The notes under the pieces: model-generated
Seen by the model: only the letters and a program-made list of their open reading frames with translations
The model's database searches: none
Told to the model about the DNA's origin: nothing
Part shown: positions 26,787 to 36,128 of the stretch, piece after piece
How positions within the stretch are numbered: the stretch's first letter is position 1
Layout: the number at the start of each line of letters is the position of its first letter
Program-made: the position numbers and the translations under genes
Source: Rhodococcus sp. KBS0724
GTDB lineage: Bacteria > Actinomycetota > Actinomycetes > Mycobacteriales > Mycobacteriaceae
Assembly (NCBI RefSeq): GCF_005938745.2
Contig: NZ_VCBX02000001.1
Coordinates: 2,576,001 to 2,640,000, forward strand
DNA length: 64,000 nucleotides
Reading direction: 5' to 3'

Positions 26787-26804
26787 GACACTTAGCTTAG
26801 GCTA
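26787..26804 (-). promoter_or_regulatory. mntR promoter with overlapping operator palindrome
   Basis: TAGCTTAGGCTA (26793-26804) is palindromic at 10 of 12 positions. On the minus strand TAAGCT, within it, lies 7 nt before the GTG start and would serve as -10 of a leaderless transcript. The site is a plausible Mn-responsive operator. Confidence 0.45.
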
Positions 26805-26913
26805 CGAATTCGGGAAGTTCCGTACCTGCGACGTCGTGCATGGGCATCGGCACCCGGGGTCCGACCGTCGCGTGGTGTCGGGGTCCGACCGAAACTACCG
26901 GCGGTGCGCCCCG

Positions 26914-26919
26914 TAGGCT
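26914..26919 (+). promoter_or_regulatory. Putative -10 of ribF, leaderless
   Basis: TAGGCT ends 7 nt before the GTG that best starts RibF. No purine-rich ribosome-binding run is present between them. Confidence 0.45.
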
Positions 26920-26926
26920 GCCTTTC

Positions 26927-27907
26927 GTGCTGAGGTGGCGTGGTCTCGACGAAGTTCCGGCCGATTGGGGTCGTTGTGTACTCACTATCGGTGTGTTCGA
27001 CGGTGTGCACCGTGGGCATGCCCAATTGATTGCACGGGCAGTAGCCGCTGCGCGCGAGCGTGGGGTTCCCAGTGTGCTCATGACGTTCGATCCGCACCCC
27101 ATGGAGGTTGTGCGACCGGGGAGTCATCCGGCTCAGTTGACGACGTTGGCGCGTCGTGCGGAGCTGGCCGAGGAATTGGGTATCGACGTCTTCTGCGTCA
27201 TGCCGTTCACCGCGGATTTCATGAAGCTGACTCCGGAGCGGTACGTCCACGAAATTCTGGTGGAGCGCTTGCACGTTGCCGAGGTCGTCGTGGGTGACAA
27301 CTTCACGTTCGGCAAGAAAGCCCTGGGTAACGTCGATCTGCTTCGTGAAATGGGCGATCGATTCGGATTTGCCGTCGACGGCGTCCAATTGCTCGCCGAG
27401 CATGCAGTGACGTTCTCGTCGACCTACATTCGCTCGTGCGTCGACGCCGGCGACATGGCTGCGGCTACCGAGGCGCTCGGTCGGCCGCATCGCGTCGAAG
27501 GTGTTGTGGTGCACGGCGACAAGCGCGGCCGTGAACTCGGATTTCCGACGGCAAATGTTGCGCCTCCGGTGTTCTCGGCAATTCCGGCCGACGGCGTCTA
27601 CGCGGCGTGGTTCAGCGTTCTGGGGGCCGACGAGGAGTTGGGCACGCTCGTACCGGGAAAGCGGTACAAAGCGGCGGTGTCTGTCGGTACCAATCCGACG
27701 TTCTCCGGTCGCACTCGCACCGTCGAGGCTTTTGTTCTCGACGCCGACGCCGACCTGTACGGACAGCATGTTGCCGTCGACCTGGTGGCGCGGATCCGCG
27801 GTATGGAGAAATTCGATTCCATCGAGTCGTTGATCGCGGAAATGAATCGCGATGTCGAGCGCGCCCGCGAAATCCTGGACAGTGATTCGCAGCAGAGCGT
27901 CGGCTGA
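26927..27907 (+). CDS. ribF: Bifunctional riboflavin kinase/FMN adenylyltransferase
   Basis: Makes FMN and FAD from riboflavin; 326 residues. The N-terminal adenylyltransferase domain has LTIGVFDGVHRGHAQLI (HxGH), TFDPHPMEVVRPGSHP and TFSSTYIRSCVDAGDM. The C-terminal kinase domain has HGDKRGRELGFPTANV and VGTNPTFSGRTRTVEAFVLD. The frame opens upstream to 26840, but homology starts at VLRWRGLDEVPADWG, so GTG 26927 is used. Divergent from mntR, 140 bp apart. The stop lies in a duplicated 25-bp period. Confidence 0.95.
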   Translation: MLRWRGLDEVPADWGRCVLTIGVFDGVHRGHAQLIARAVAAARERGVPSVLMTFDPHPMEVVRPGSHPAQLTTLARRAELAEELGIDVFCVMPFTADFMKLTPERYVHEILVERLHVAEVVVGDNFTFGKKALGNVDLLREMGDRFGFAVDGVQLLAEHAVTFSSTYIRSCVDAGDMAAATEALGRPHRVEGVVVHGDKRGRELGFPTANVAPPVFSAIPADGVYAAWFSVLGADEELGTLVPGKRYKAAVSVGTNPTFSGRTRTVEAFVLDADADLYGQHVAVDLVARIRGMEKFDSIESLIAEMNRDVERAREILDSDSQQSVG

Positions 27908-27933
27908 CGCCTGGCGGCAGAGTGTCGGCTGAC
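27892..27933 (+). repeat. 25-bp-period tandem duplication spanning the ribF stop
   Basis: GCAGAGCGTCGGCTGAC at 27892-27908 recurs as GCAGAGTGTCGGCTGAC at 27917-27933. The ribF stop is in the first copy. Confidence 0.8.
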
Positions 27934-27974
27934 ACACTTGCGGTCGACCGGTAAATCGATCGCAACGGTCCTGG

Positions 27975-27980
27975 TAGAAT
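27975..27980 (+). promoter_or_regulatory. Putative -10 of rpsO
   Basis: TAGAAT is 84 nt upstream of the rpsO GTG, in the only strongly -10-like context of the intergenic region. A matching -35 is not obvious. Confidence 0.45.
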
Positions 27981-28064
27981 CTCCTCTCGATGCGTGCTGC
28001 GGTTTGCGGCGGCCGCGTCCGATCTAGTTCCTTTCACGCAAACGTCATCACAGGAGTGAATCAA

Positions 28065-28334
28065 GTGGCATTGACCACGGAAGAAAAGAAGGCCGTTCTC
28101 GGCGAGTACGGCTTGCACGAGACCGACACGGGATCACCCGAAGCTCAGGTGGCAATGCTCACCAAGCGCATCACCGATCTCACCGAGCACCTCAAGACCC
28201 ACAAGCATGACCACCACTCGCGTCGTGGACTGCTCTTGATGGTTGGTCGTCGTCGTCGTCTGCTCAAGTACGTGGCAAAGACGGACGTCGCTCGTTACCG
28301 TGCGCTCATCGAGCGCCTCGGCCTGCGTCGCTAG
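28065..28334 (+). CDS. rpsO: 30S ribosomal protein S15
   Basis: Binds 16S rRNA in the platform; 89 residues, normal length. Reads [32 protein letters not shown], then [32 protein letters not shown] 28065 has CAGGAG 8-13 nt upstream; the frame continues upstream without homology. Precedes pnp, the usual rpsO-pnp arrangement. Confidence 0.96.
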   Translation: MALTTEEKKAVLGEYGLHETDTGSPEAQVAMLTKRITDLTEHLKTHKHDHHSRRGLLLMVGRRRRLLKYVAKTDVARYRALIERLGLRR

Positions 28335-28787
28335 ATTTTTCTCACGACGCTGATCGAAAGCAACACGGCAGGCTTCGGTTTGCCGAACACTCCGTTAGCC
28401 GGCGAAGCCACGCATATACTGGGCTTCGCTGGCTTTCGGCGTTAGCTGCCGCAAGGCAGTTTCCGCTGTCGGCGCTATGCACAGTTGTCTAGACGCAGTT
28501 GTCTATACGCAGTTGTGCAGTGCGCAGTCAGCACACCGTATGCATCAGAGAACGTGGTGTCGGTTGTCGGTAGTGGTTCTCCGGACCGGGCAAATGCCCT
28601 GTGGTTCCGGCGAACTTCGATCGACGGCCGCCCCGAACGTCAGTGACGTCCCGAAGCAGAGACCAGTTCGCACGTAGGAACTTCTGCAATTCAAGAGGGG
28701 GACGTCCCTCGGTGCGCAGTTTCCACCAGGAGGGTGGGAACGCCCGCGCGGGTACGGCGAAGACGAGAGGGAAGTGAAGATAAAAAG
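28335..28787 (+). other. rpsO-pnp intergenic leader with hairpins and tandem repeats
   Basis: No gene is supported in these 453 bp. They hold three hairpins: 28366-28385 (8-bp stem, TTCG loop), 28397-28434 (13-bp stem with one wobble) and 28446-28459 (5-bp stem, GCAA loop). A TATACT at 28415-28420 in the loop of the second is a possible pnp promoter element. Three 14-bp tandem units (CAGTTGTCTAGACG type) follow at 28482-28524. The last 60 bp are purine-rich and lead to the pnp start. In other bacteria this interval is the RNase III/PNPase autoregulation site, so a similar role is plausible. Confidence 0.6.
28482..28524 (+). repeat. 14-bp tandem repeat, three units
   Basis: CAGTTGTCTAGACG, CAGTTGTCTATACG and a diverged CAGTTGTGCAGTGCG follow each other directly. 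Confidence 0.8.
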
Positions 28788-31058
28788 ATGACAGAGAATT
28801 CTGTAGTAGAGGTCGACGAAGGCGTGTTCGAATCCACCGCCGTGATCGACAACGGGTCCTTCGGTACCCGCACCATCCGTTTCGAGACCGGACGCCTTGC
28901 TCAGCAGGCCGCCGGTGCCGTCGTTGCCTACCTGGACGACGAGACCATGCTGCTGTCCGCCACGAGCGCCAGCAAGCACCCCAAGGAGCATTTCGACTTC
29001 TTCCCCCTGACGGTGGACGTCGAAGAGCGCATGTACGCGGCGGGCCGTATCCCCGGCTCGTTCTTCCGTCGTGAGGGACGCCCCTCCACGGACGCGATCC
29101 TGACCTGCCGCCTCATCGACCGGCCGCTGCGTCCGTCGTTCGTCGACGGTCTCCGTAACGAGATCCAGGTCGTCGTCACGGTCATGAGCCTCAACCCGCA
29201 GGATCTGTACGACGTCGTGGCTATCAATGCCGCATCCGCGTCGACGCAGATCGCGGGCCTGCCGTTCTCCGGACCCGTTGGTGGCGTGCGTGTTGCACTC
29301 ATCGTCTCCGAGGACAACAAGGCCGGCCAGTGGGTTGCATTCCCGACGGTCGATCAGCTCGAGAACGCCGTCTTCGACATGGTCGTCGCCGGCCGCGTCG
29401 TGTCCGGCAGCGGTGACAACGCCGACGTCGCGATCATGATGGTCGAGGCCGAGGCCACCGACAACGTCATCGCGAAGATCGCCGACGGCGCTCAGGCTCC
29501 CACCGAGACCATCGTCGCCGAAGGCCTCGAGGCTGCCAAGCCGTTCATCGCACGCCTGTGCGCAGCGCAGGCAGCACTGGCATCCAAGGCTGCAAAGCCC
29601 ACGGGTGACTACCCGGTCTTCCCGGCGTACCAGGACGACGTTTTTGCTGCCGTCGAGGCTGCTGCGTCCGAAAAGCTCAATGCCGCACTGACAATCGCCG
29701 GCAAGCAGGAACGTGACGACAAGACCGACGAGGTCAAGGTCGAGGTTCTCGAGCAGGTTGCACCGAACTTCGAAGGCCGCGAGAAGGAACTGGGAGCAGC
29801 GTTCCGCTCGCTCACCAAGAAGCTGGTTCGCCAGCGCATCCTGCGCGATCAGTTCCGCATCGACGGCCGCGGCGTCACGGACATCCGTTCGCTGTCCGCC
29901 GAGGTTGCGATCATCCCGCGCGCACACGGCAGCGCACTGTTCGAGCGCGGCGAGACCCAGATCCTGGGTGTCACCACACTCGACATGGTGAAGATGGCTC
30001 AGCAGGTCGACTCGCTCGGCCCCGAGACCAGCAAGCGCTACATGCACCACTACAACTTCCCGCCGTACTCCACCGGTGAGACGGGTCGCGTCGGTTCGCC
30101 GAAGCGTCGCGAAATCGGTCACGGTGCTCTCGCTGAGCGCGCTCTCATGCCGGTTCTGCCCAGCGTCGAAGAGTTCCCGTACGCGATTCGCCAGGTCTCC
30201 GAGGCTCTGAGCTCCAACGGTTCCACCTCGATGGGCTCGGTGTGTGCTTCCACGCTCGCACTGCTCAACGCCGGTGTGCCGCTGAAGGCTCCGGTTGCCG
30301 GTATCGCCATGGGCCTCGTCTCCGACCAGGTCGACGGCGAAACCCGTTACGTGGCACTGACGGACATCCTCGGCGCCGAAGATGCTTTCGGTGACATGGA
30401 CTTCAAGGTTGCCGGTACCAAGGACTTCGTCACGGCTCTGCAGCTGGACACGAAGCTCGACGGCATCCCGTCCAAGGTCCTCGCGGGCGCACTCGCGCAG
30501 GCCAAGGATGCTCGCACCACGATCCTCGAGGTCATGGCCGAGGCCATCGACACCCCGGACGAGATGAGCCCGTTTGCGCCTCGCGTGACGGCCATCAAGG
30601 TCCCGGTCGACAAGATCGGCGAGGTCATCGGCCCCAAGGGCAAGATGATCAACTCCATCACCGAGCAGACCGGTGCCAACATCTCCATCGAAGACGACGG
30701 CACCGTGTTCGTCGGCGCCACCGATGGACCGTCTGCACAGGCCGCGATCGACATGATCAACGCCATTGCCAACCCGCAGCTCCCCAAGGTCGGCGAGCGG
30801 TTCCTGGGCACGGTCGTCAAGACCACCGCCTTCGGTGCCTTCGTTTCGCTCCTGCCGGGTCGCGACGGACTGGTGCACATTTCCAAGCTGGGCAGCGGCA
30901 AGCGTATTGCCAAGGTCGAAGACGTGGTCAACGTCGGATCCAAGATCCGTGTCGAGATCGCCGACATCGACGCTCGCGGCAAGATCTCGCTGATCCCCGT
31001 GGAAGAGGGCAACGACGACGCTGCCGCTCCGGCTGCTGAAGAGGCTGCTTCCGAGTAG
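28788..31058 (+). CDS. pnp: Polynucleotide phosphorylase
   Basis: 3'-5' phosphorolytic exoribonuclease and degradosome core (GpsI in actinobacteria), 756 residues. Two RNase PH domains are seen (first: [21 protein letters not shown]; second: [21 protein letters not shown] and [19 protein letters not shown]), then KH ([18 protein letters not shown]) and S1 ([30 protein letters not shown]). ATG 28788 begins [12 protein letters not shown]; the upstream extension is not conserved. Tail is acidic and Ala-rich. Terminator follows within 25 bp. Confidence 0.96.
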   Translation: MTENSVVEVDEGVFESTAVIDNGSFGTRTIRFETGRLAQQAAGAVVAYLDDETMLLSATSASKHPKEHFDFFPLTVDVEERMYAAGRIPGSFFRREGRPSTDAILTCRLIDRPLRPSFVDGLRNEIQVVVTVMSLNPQDLYDVVAINAASASTQIAGLPFSGPVGGVRVALIVSEDNKAGQWVAFPTVDQLENAVFDMVVAGRVVSGSGDNADVAIMMVEAEATDNVIAKIADGAQAPTETIVAEGLEAAKPFIARLCAAQAALASKAAKPTGDYPVFPAYQDDVFAAVEAAASEKLNAALTIAGKQERDDKTDEVKVEVLEQVAPNFEGREKELGAAFRSLTKKLVRQRILRDQFRIDGRGVTDIRSLSAEVAIIPRAHGSALFERGETQILGVTTLDMVKMAQQVDSLGPETSKRYMHHYNFPPYSTGETGRVGSPKRREIGHGALAERALMPVLPSVEEFPYAIRQVSEALSSNGSTSMGSVCASTLALLNAGVPLKAPVAGIAMGLVSDQVDGETRYVALTDILGAEDAFGDMDFKVAGTKDFVTALQLDTKLDGIPSKVLAGALAQAKDARTTILEVMAEAIDTPDEMSPFAPRVTAIKVPVDKIGEVIGPKGKMINSITEQTGANISIEDDGTVFVGATDGPSAQAAIDMINAIANPQLPKVGERFLGTVVKTTAFGAFVSLLPGRDGLVHISKLGSGKRIAKVEDVVNVGSKIRVEIADIDARGKISLIPVEEGNDDAAAPAAEEAASE

Positions 31059-31079
31059 CACTACTTCTCGGTTTGTTCG

Positions 31080-31115
31080 ATGCGGCCCCGCGCGGATTTC
31101 CGTGCGGGGCCGCAT
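31080..31115 (+). terminator. Terminator after pnp
   Basis: A 12-bp stem (31080-31091 with 31104-31115), which the sequence inside extends to an ATTT loop. No long U-run. Confidence 0.8.
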
Positions 31116-31185
31116 CTGTACTGTCTGTAGACACATACTTTCCGGACCTGATCATTCTCCGCACCGAGGACTGCTGAACTTTTTC

Positions 31186-32589
31186 ATGGCCAAGACCCCA
31201 GGCAAGACCACTGCCAAGACATCCGGCACGACAACTGCCAAGAATGCTGCGAAGAAGACGCGCAGCCGTAGTGCTGCACTCGCAACACCGATCGACGCTC
31301 TTCCCGAATCCGGTGTTCAGCGGACAGTTCTGCCTGGCGGACTCCGAGTCGTCACCGAGTTCATTCCGGGTGTGCGCAGTGCGTCTGTCGGCGTCTGGGT
31401 GGGTGTCGGATCGCGCGACGAGCAGCCCAGCGTTGCCGGCGCGGCCCATTTCCTCGAGCACCTGCTCTTCAAGTCGACTCCGTCGCGTACGGCGCTCGAC
31501 ATCGCTCAGGTCATGGACGGGGTGGGCGGCGAACTCAACGCCTTCACGTCCAAGGAGCACACGTGCTTCTACGCGCACGTGATCGACGAGGATCTGTCGA
31601 TGGCGGTTGATCTTGTCGCCGATGTCGTTCTGCGCGGCCGGTGCCGGTCGGCAGATGTCGATGTCGAACGGCAGGTCGTCCTCGAAGAGATCGCGATGCG
31701 CGACGACGATCCGGAAGATCTCCTCGGTGATGCCTTTCTGACGGCTCTGTTCGGTGATCATCCGGTGGGTCGTCCCATCATCGGTAGCGTGGATTCCATC
31801 GAGTCGATGTCCCGCAATCAGTTGCATTCCTTCCATGTGCGTCGGTACACGCCGCAACGGATGGTTCTCGCGGTTGCCGGAAATGTCGATCACAAGCAGG
31901 TGGTGACGTTGGCGAAGCGCGCATTTGCCGGTCACCTCGAGCGTGGTGTGAAGCCGGCTCCGCGCCGTGAGGGAACTCTGCGTCTGCGCACGATGCCGGA
32001 ACTGAGTTTGACGCACCGCGACAGCGAACAGGTTCATCTTGCGCTCGGTGTGCGGGCTTTCGGCCGTCACGAAGGTCATCGGTGGGCGCTGTCGGTGCTC
32101 AATACAGCGGTGGGCGGCGGCTTGAGTTCGCGTCTGTTCCAAGAGATTCGGGAACAGCGTGGTTTGGCGTATTCCGTGTACTCCGGAGTGGACACATTTG
32201 CGGACACGGGTGCGTTCTCGGTGTACGCGGGCTGTCAGCCGGAGAACTTGGGCGAAGTCACCACGGTGATCCGCGAGGTTCTCGCTCAGGTGGCGGCCGG
32301 TGGTATCACGGATGCGGAAATCGCGCGATCCAAGGGCGCTCTTCGGGGCAGTCTCGTTCTCTCGCTTGAAGATTCAGGTTCGCGGATGAACCGCATCGGC
32401 CGTAGTGAATTGAACTACGGCAATCACCGCAGCGTCGCGCAGACTTTGGCGTCCATCGACGCCGTCACCGCGGAAGAAGTTCTCGAGGTGGCGCAGACAC
32501 TGCTGACAAGGCCGTTTGCCGCCGCAGTCGTGGGTCCGTACAAGCGTGTCCGGGATCTGCCGGCGTCAGTGCGTGGGATTGTTCGATAG
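31186..32589 (+). CDS. M16 family zinc metallopeptidase (PepR-type)
   Basis: Processing peptidase of 467 residues, homologous by position to PepR (Rv2782c). The inverse zinc motif HFLEHLLFKST gives HxxEH at about residues 87-91, with the downstream glutamate in VERQVVLEEIAMRDDDPED. The C-terminal half contains the R/Y pair in GGGLSSRLFQEIREQRGLAYSVYS. The first 40 residues are Lys/Thr/Ala-rich and not conserved; ATG 31186 is taken because upstream residues lack homology. Follows pnp as in mycobacteria. Confidence 0.9.
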   Translation: MAKTPGKTTAKTSGTTTAKNAAKKTRSRSAALATPIDALPESGVQRTVLPGGLRVVTEFIPGVRSASVGVWVGVGSRDEQPSVAGAAHFLEHLLFKSTPSRTALDIAQVMDGVGGELNAFTSKEHTCFYAHVIDEDLSMAVDLVADVVLRGRCRSADVDVERQVVLEEIAMRDDDPEDLLGDAFLTALFGDHPVGRPIIGSVDSIESMSRNQLHSFHVRRYTPQRMVLAVAGNVDHKQVVTLAKRAFAGHLERGVKPAPRREGTLRLRTMPELSLTHRDSEQVHLALGVRAFGRHEGHRWALSVLNTAVGGGLSSRLFQEIREQRGLAYSVYSGVDTFADTGAFSVYAGCQPENLGEVTTVIREVLAQVAAGGITDAEIARSKGALRGSLVLSLEDSGSRMNRIGRSELNYGNHRSVAQTLASIDAVTAEEVLEVAQTLLTRPFAAAVVGPYKRVRDLPASVRGIVR

Positions 32590-32618
32590 TCGATAACTAG
32601 CGAAATCAGGGTGCGCAG

Positions 32619-33731
32619 TTGAAGATTCGCGGAGCAGTTCTCGAAGAAATCGGGCGGAGCCGGCCGTACGCGTCGTCGATGCCGATTACCGTGTCGGAAC
32701 TCGAACTTGATGCTCCCGGGCCCGGTGAGATCCTCGTGAGGATCGAGGCAGCCGGACTGTGTCACTCGGATCTCTCCGTCGTGGACGGTAATCGTGTCCG
32801 CCCCGTGCCGATGCTGCTGGGGCACGAAGCTGCCGGTCGGATCGAGCACGTCGGTGACGGCGTCGAGGATCTGCGGGTGGGGGATCGTGTTGTCATGACC
32901 TTCCTGCCTCGGTGCGGCGAGTGCGCCGGCTGCGCAACCGACGGCCGGATGCCGTGCGCGGTGGGCAGCGCGGCAAACAACGACGGCAGTCTTCTCGGCG
33001 GTGCGCACCGATTGCGGCGCGACGGTGCGAGCGTCAAGCATCATCTCGGAGTGTCCGGATTTGCGACGCACGCGGTCGTGAATGCCAAGTCGGTGGTGGC
33101 CGTGGACGACGACGTACCGCCGGATGTTGCGGCCGTGCTGGGTTGCGCGGTGCTGACCGGTGGCGGTGCACTACTCAATGCGGCAAAGCCCCGTCCTACC
33201 GACACTGTGATGGTTGTCGGTTTGGGCGGCGTCGGTATGGCGGCAATTCTGACTGCCCGAGCATTGGGTGTCGCGACGGTCATCGGTGTCGACGCGCTCG
33301 AGTCGAAGCTGGCTCAGGCCCTGGAGTTGGGTGCGACCGAGGTCTTCACGCCGTCCGGATTGTCCGAAAGTGGGGTCCGTGCGGACATAGTAGTGGAAGC
33401 GGCCGGTAATGCGCGGGCGTTCGAAACCGCAGTGGCCGCCACGGCTGCGGGTGGCACTACGGTGACGGTGGGTCTGCCCGCGCCCGACGCGCGCTCGTCG
33501 ATTTCGCCACTCGGACTGGTCGCGGAAGCTCGGACCGTCATCGGCAGCTATCTCGGATCGGCAGTGCCGGTCCGAGACATCCCGATCTACGCGCAATTGT
33601 GGCGCGACGGACGGCTGCCGGTAGAGAAGCTCATCTCGTCACGAATCGAGTTGGCCGACATCAATTCGGGGATGGACGAACTGGCGGACGGGAAAGCAAT
33701 CCGACAGGTCATTATTTTCGGTTCAGAGTAG
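32619..33731 (+). CDS. Zinc-dependent alcohol dehydrogenase (MDR family)
   Basis: NAD(P)-linked oxidoreductase of 370 residues. Catalytic zinc ligands: Cys48 and His69-Glu70 (GLCHSD, LLGHEAAG). Structural zinc: Cys99, Cys102, Cys105, Cys113 (RCGECAGC...C). Rossmann motif VVGLGGVGMAA around residue 205. The start is a TTG at 32619, 29 bp after the peptidase stop, which fits homology (VRGAVLEEIG style start). The class resembles the Zn-dependent mycolata alcohol dehydrogenases; substrate is unknown. It may be the last gene of the core block or the first of the accessory region. Confidence 0.88.
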   Translation: MKIRGAVLEEIGRSRPYASSMPITVSELELDAPGPGEILVRIEAAGLCHSDLSVVDGNRVRPVPMLLGHEAAGRIEHVGDGVEDLRVGDRVVMTFLPRCGECAGCATDGRMPCAVGSAANNDGSLLGGAHRLRRDGASVKHHLGVSGFATHAVVNAKSVVAVDDDVPPDVAAVLGCAVLTGGGALLNAAKPRPTDTVMVVGLGGVGMAAILTARALGVATVIGVDALESKLAQALELGATEVFTPSGLSESGVRADIVVEAAGNARAFETAVAATAAGGTTVTVGLPAPDARSSISPLGLVAEARTVIGSYLGSAVPVRDIPIYAQLWRDGRLPVEKLISSRIELADINSGMDELADGKAIRQVIIFGSE

Positions 33732-33912
33732 GGCTGAGCAGGGATTTTGTCGATCGAGAGCTCGCGCTTTGCTCCCGATTCCGGTACTCGCAGCCCTGGC
33801 ACATCGTTAACCGATGTAACGCTTCTTCCGAACTGGACGACTACTCGAATGACGTTGCGTGACGCCCCGGGGGTCGGTCGTACGTTTTCCGAAAGTGGAT
33901 TGGGGAGAAAAT

Positions 33913-35613
33913 ATGCCGGTTCGTGGGTTCTTGTCACGACATCGAATACTTGCGGGCGCACTGGCGCCTGCAGCGCTCGGCGTTGCAGCGCTGGTAGCTG
34001 TAGCGGTAGCAGTGGACGCACCGCAGTCCAGCACGATCGAGACGCAACTGACGTCGTCGGTCACCGAATGCCACGACATGGTGAGCATCGCAGTTGCCGG
34101 TCGGCACGACACACCGGACGCGAACACGGTCAAGATGCTGCTCGGCGCAGACGGAAAGCCGCTTCCCGCCGCACTGTCGGGTGACTACACGAGCGACCGC
34201 GTCGATCAGGTGATCAACCCGGCCGGTTCGGTCAACACGACCAAGCCCGACTCTTATGCGGCTGTCTATATCGCCTACCCGGCAAACATGGCGTCGTACG
34301 AGGATGCCGTTGCTGCCGGCGCGGCAAACACCCAGTCCGTCATGAGCGCGATCGCGAAGGAATGCCCCAAGACGCAGTTCTCGATCGTCGGGTACAGCGA
34401 GGGCGCTGACGTCGTCCGCCGTGTTGCCATGGACATCGGCAACCAGGAGAACAATGAGTTCGGGGTAGAGGCGGACAAGGTTGTCGGCGTGGTCCTGCTC
34501 GCGGACGCAGGGCGTCTGGCCGGCGACGGCACATTCATCGGTGCTGCCAATCCGTTCACGAACCCGGATAACTTCGATACGAAGTATCAGACCGGAACGT
34601 TGGCGACACCAGGTCAGGGCGTTCTCCCCGACACTGCGGGCAGCTTCGGCAAGTTGAACGGCAAGGTCGCCTCGTTCTGTTCCGACGGTGACTTCACGTG
34701 CTCGGCTCCGAGCAATATTTCGCTCCTGCTCCTGGCTGCGAACGTCGGCCGTCAGTTGAACATCGACGATCTCGAATCCCAGGGACTCACCCCGACCACC
34801 GGCATCAATGTTGCGGTTGTGCTCGGCCAGATCGTCTTCGAGGCATTCAACGACATTTCATCCAACCCTGATTGGATGCAGAGCGACGAGACCTTCCTCC
34901 AGGTGATGCTGAAGGTATCGGATCCGGACTACAAGCCGGGTACCACCACCACGGTTACCACGGTGGCCGACGAAGACACGATCACCGCTGAGAAGGTGTC
35001 TCCGCTGGCGTACCTGCCGCAGAAGCTCTTCAAGGAGATCGTCGGACTGATCGCCACCAACCAGAACACGATCCCGGTGATCATGAGTGATCCGTACCAG
35101 ATGACGCTCGGTCCGGACGTCGGACATCACTTCGACTACTGGCGCGACGCCGACGCCGCGAACGGCAAGCCGTTGACTTCAGCGCAGTACGCGGCAGCGT
35201 GGCTCACGTATCTCGCGCAGCAGGCCAAGGACGGCAAGCCCGTCGATACGACGGCCAAGCCCACAGCAGTAGAGCTTGCCGCTGCCGTCGACGCGTACAT
35301 GGCTGACGACACTGCAGAAGGCGATGTTGCTGCAGCCGAAGGCACCGAGGGTCAGGCTCCTGCCGGCACCACGGGTTCGACGGATTCCGCAACCGCGCCG
35401 GGAACGTCTCCGGTTGCTCCTGCCGCAGGAGATGCTTCCGCGACGTCAGGTGCGGTCGCAACGCCGACCGAATCGGTAGTTCCCACCACGGGCGCAGCAG
35501 TCTCGAGCGCTCCGACATCGGAGACAGCGACTTCGGATGCGGCGGCCGCTACCACCACTACGGTGACGTCCACGACGACGACCACAACCAAACCGTCGAC
35601 TCCGGGCCAGTAA
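33913..35613 (+). CDS. Secreted cutinase-family hydrolase with Thr/Ala/Pro-rich tail
   Basis: Exported alpha/beta hydrolase of 566 residues. The N-terminus has a basic/hydrophobic segment (residues 8-35) acting as signal peptide or anchor. The cutinase nucleophile motif GYSEGAD has Ser162; a C-terminal GHHFDYWRDAD segment (about 412) supplies a candidate His. Residues 460-566 form a low-complexity Thr/Ala/Pro/Ser tail, as in cell-wall-linked mycolata cutinases. ATG 33913 is preceded by GGGGAG. These enzymes attack wall lipids, triacylglycerol or esters outside the cell. Perfect terminator follows. Confidence 0.85.
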   Translation: MPVRGFLSRHRILAGALAPAALGVAALVAVAVAVDAPQSSTIETQLTSSVTECHDMVSIAVAGRHDTPDANTVKMLLGADGKPLPAALSGDYTSDRVDQVINPAGSVNTTKPDSYAAVYIAYPANMASYEDAVAAGAANTQSVMSAIAKECPKTQFSIVGYSEGADVVRRVAMDIGNQENNEFGVEADKVVGVVLLADAGRLAGDGTFIGAANPFTNPDNFDTKYQTGTLATPGQGVLPDTAGSFGKLNGKVASFCSDGDFTCSAPSNISLLLLAANVGRQLNIDDLESQGLTPTTGINVAVVLGQIVFEAFNDISSNPDWMQSDETFLQVMLKVSDPDYKPGTTTTVTTVADEDTITAEKVSPLAYLPQKLFKEIVGLIATNQNTIPVIMSDPYQMTLGPDVGHHFDYWRDADAANGKPLTSAQYAAAWLTYLAQQAKDGKPVDTTAKPTAVELAAAVDAYMADDTAEGDVAAAEGTEGQAPAGTTGSTDSATAPGTSPVAPAAGDASATSGAVATPTESVVPTTGAAVSSAPTSETATSDAAAATTTTVTSTTTTTTKPSTPGQ

Positions 35614-35633
35614 CCCTTTCTCGGCAAGCATCA

Positions 35634-35672
35634 GGCTGCGATCCGCGTGTACACGCGGATCGCAGCCTTTTT
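35634..35672 (+). terminator. Strong intrinsic terminator after the cutinase gene
   Basis: A perfect 34-bp palindrome (35634-35667) is followed by TTTTT. It separates the cutinase gene from the hydrogenase cluster. Confidence 0.92.
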
Positions 35673-35796
35673 CATGTTTCTATGCCCGGGACTGCCCAGC
35701 TCGACTCTGTTGCCCGGTTCTCCACTCTGTTGCCTGGGTGATGTGGCGCTTATCGTGGAATGCACGTTCCCTTCACGTGTGAATTGCGGGCCAGCC

Positions 35797-36126
35797 GTGC
35801 ATGAACTGTCAATTGCCCAGAGTGTGGTCGATGCCGTGTGCGAGAAGGCCGGGGCGAGACGGGTATGCGGTGTCCGACTCGAAGTGGGACGACTGTGTGC
35901 GGTTGTGCCCGATTCGTTGTTGTTCTGCTTCGACGTCGTGACGGCGGGTACTCGGGCCGAAGGCGCGAGTCTGCGCATCGACGAGATTGCGACGAGTGTG
36001 CGTTGCCATGAGTGCGGTGAGGTTTTCTCGCCGCCGGACATGATCCTGCTCTGCCCCTGTGGCAGCGCCGACGTCGAGATCCTTGCGGGGCGTGAACTAC
36101 GGATACTGTCGATGGAAGTGAGCTGA
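35797..36126 (+). CDS. hypA: Hydrogenase nickel-insertion protein HypA
   Basis: Delivers nickel with HypB to the hydrogenase large subunit; 109 residues. The start GTG 35797 is fixed by the required N-terminal (M)HEL motif with nickel-binding His2; upstream open codons run through a terminator and are rejected. The zinc loop has Cys70-x-x-Cys73 (CHEC), then Cys86-Pro-Cys88, which is CxC instead of the usual CxxC. Begins the hydrogenase cluster; hypB starts 2 bp after its stop. Expression probably shares a promoter in 35680-35796, not clearly defined. Confidence 0.93.
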   Translation: MHELSIAQSVVDAVCEKAGARRVCGVRLEVGRLCAVVPDSLLFCFDVVTAGTRAEGASLRIDEIATSVRCHECGEVFSPPDMILLCPCGSADVEILAGRELRILSMEVS

Positions 36127-36128
36127 TC

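Noticed and set aside
28545..31136. 863-residue open frame antisense to pnp
   Set aside because: A shadow of the strong third-position GC bias in pnp. It also crosses the pnp leader.
35647..35796. Longer N-terminus for HypA
   Set aside because: Would start inside the perfect cutinase terminator and lose the required N-terminal His2.
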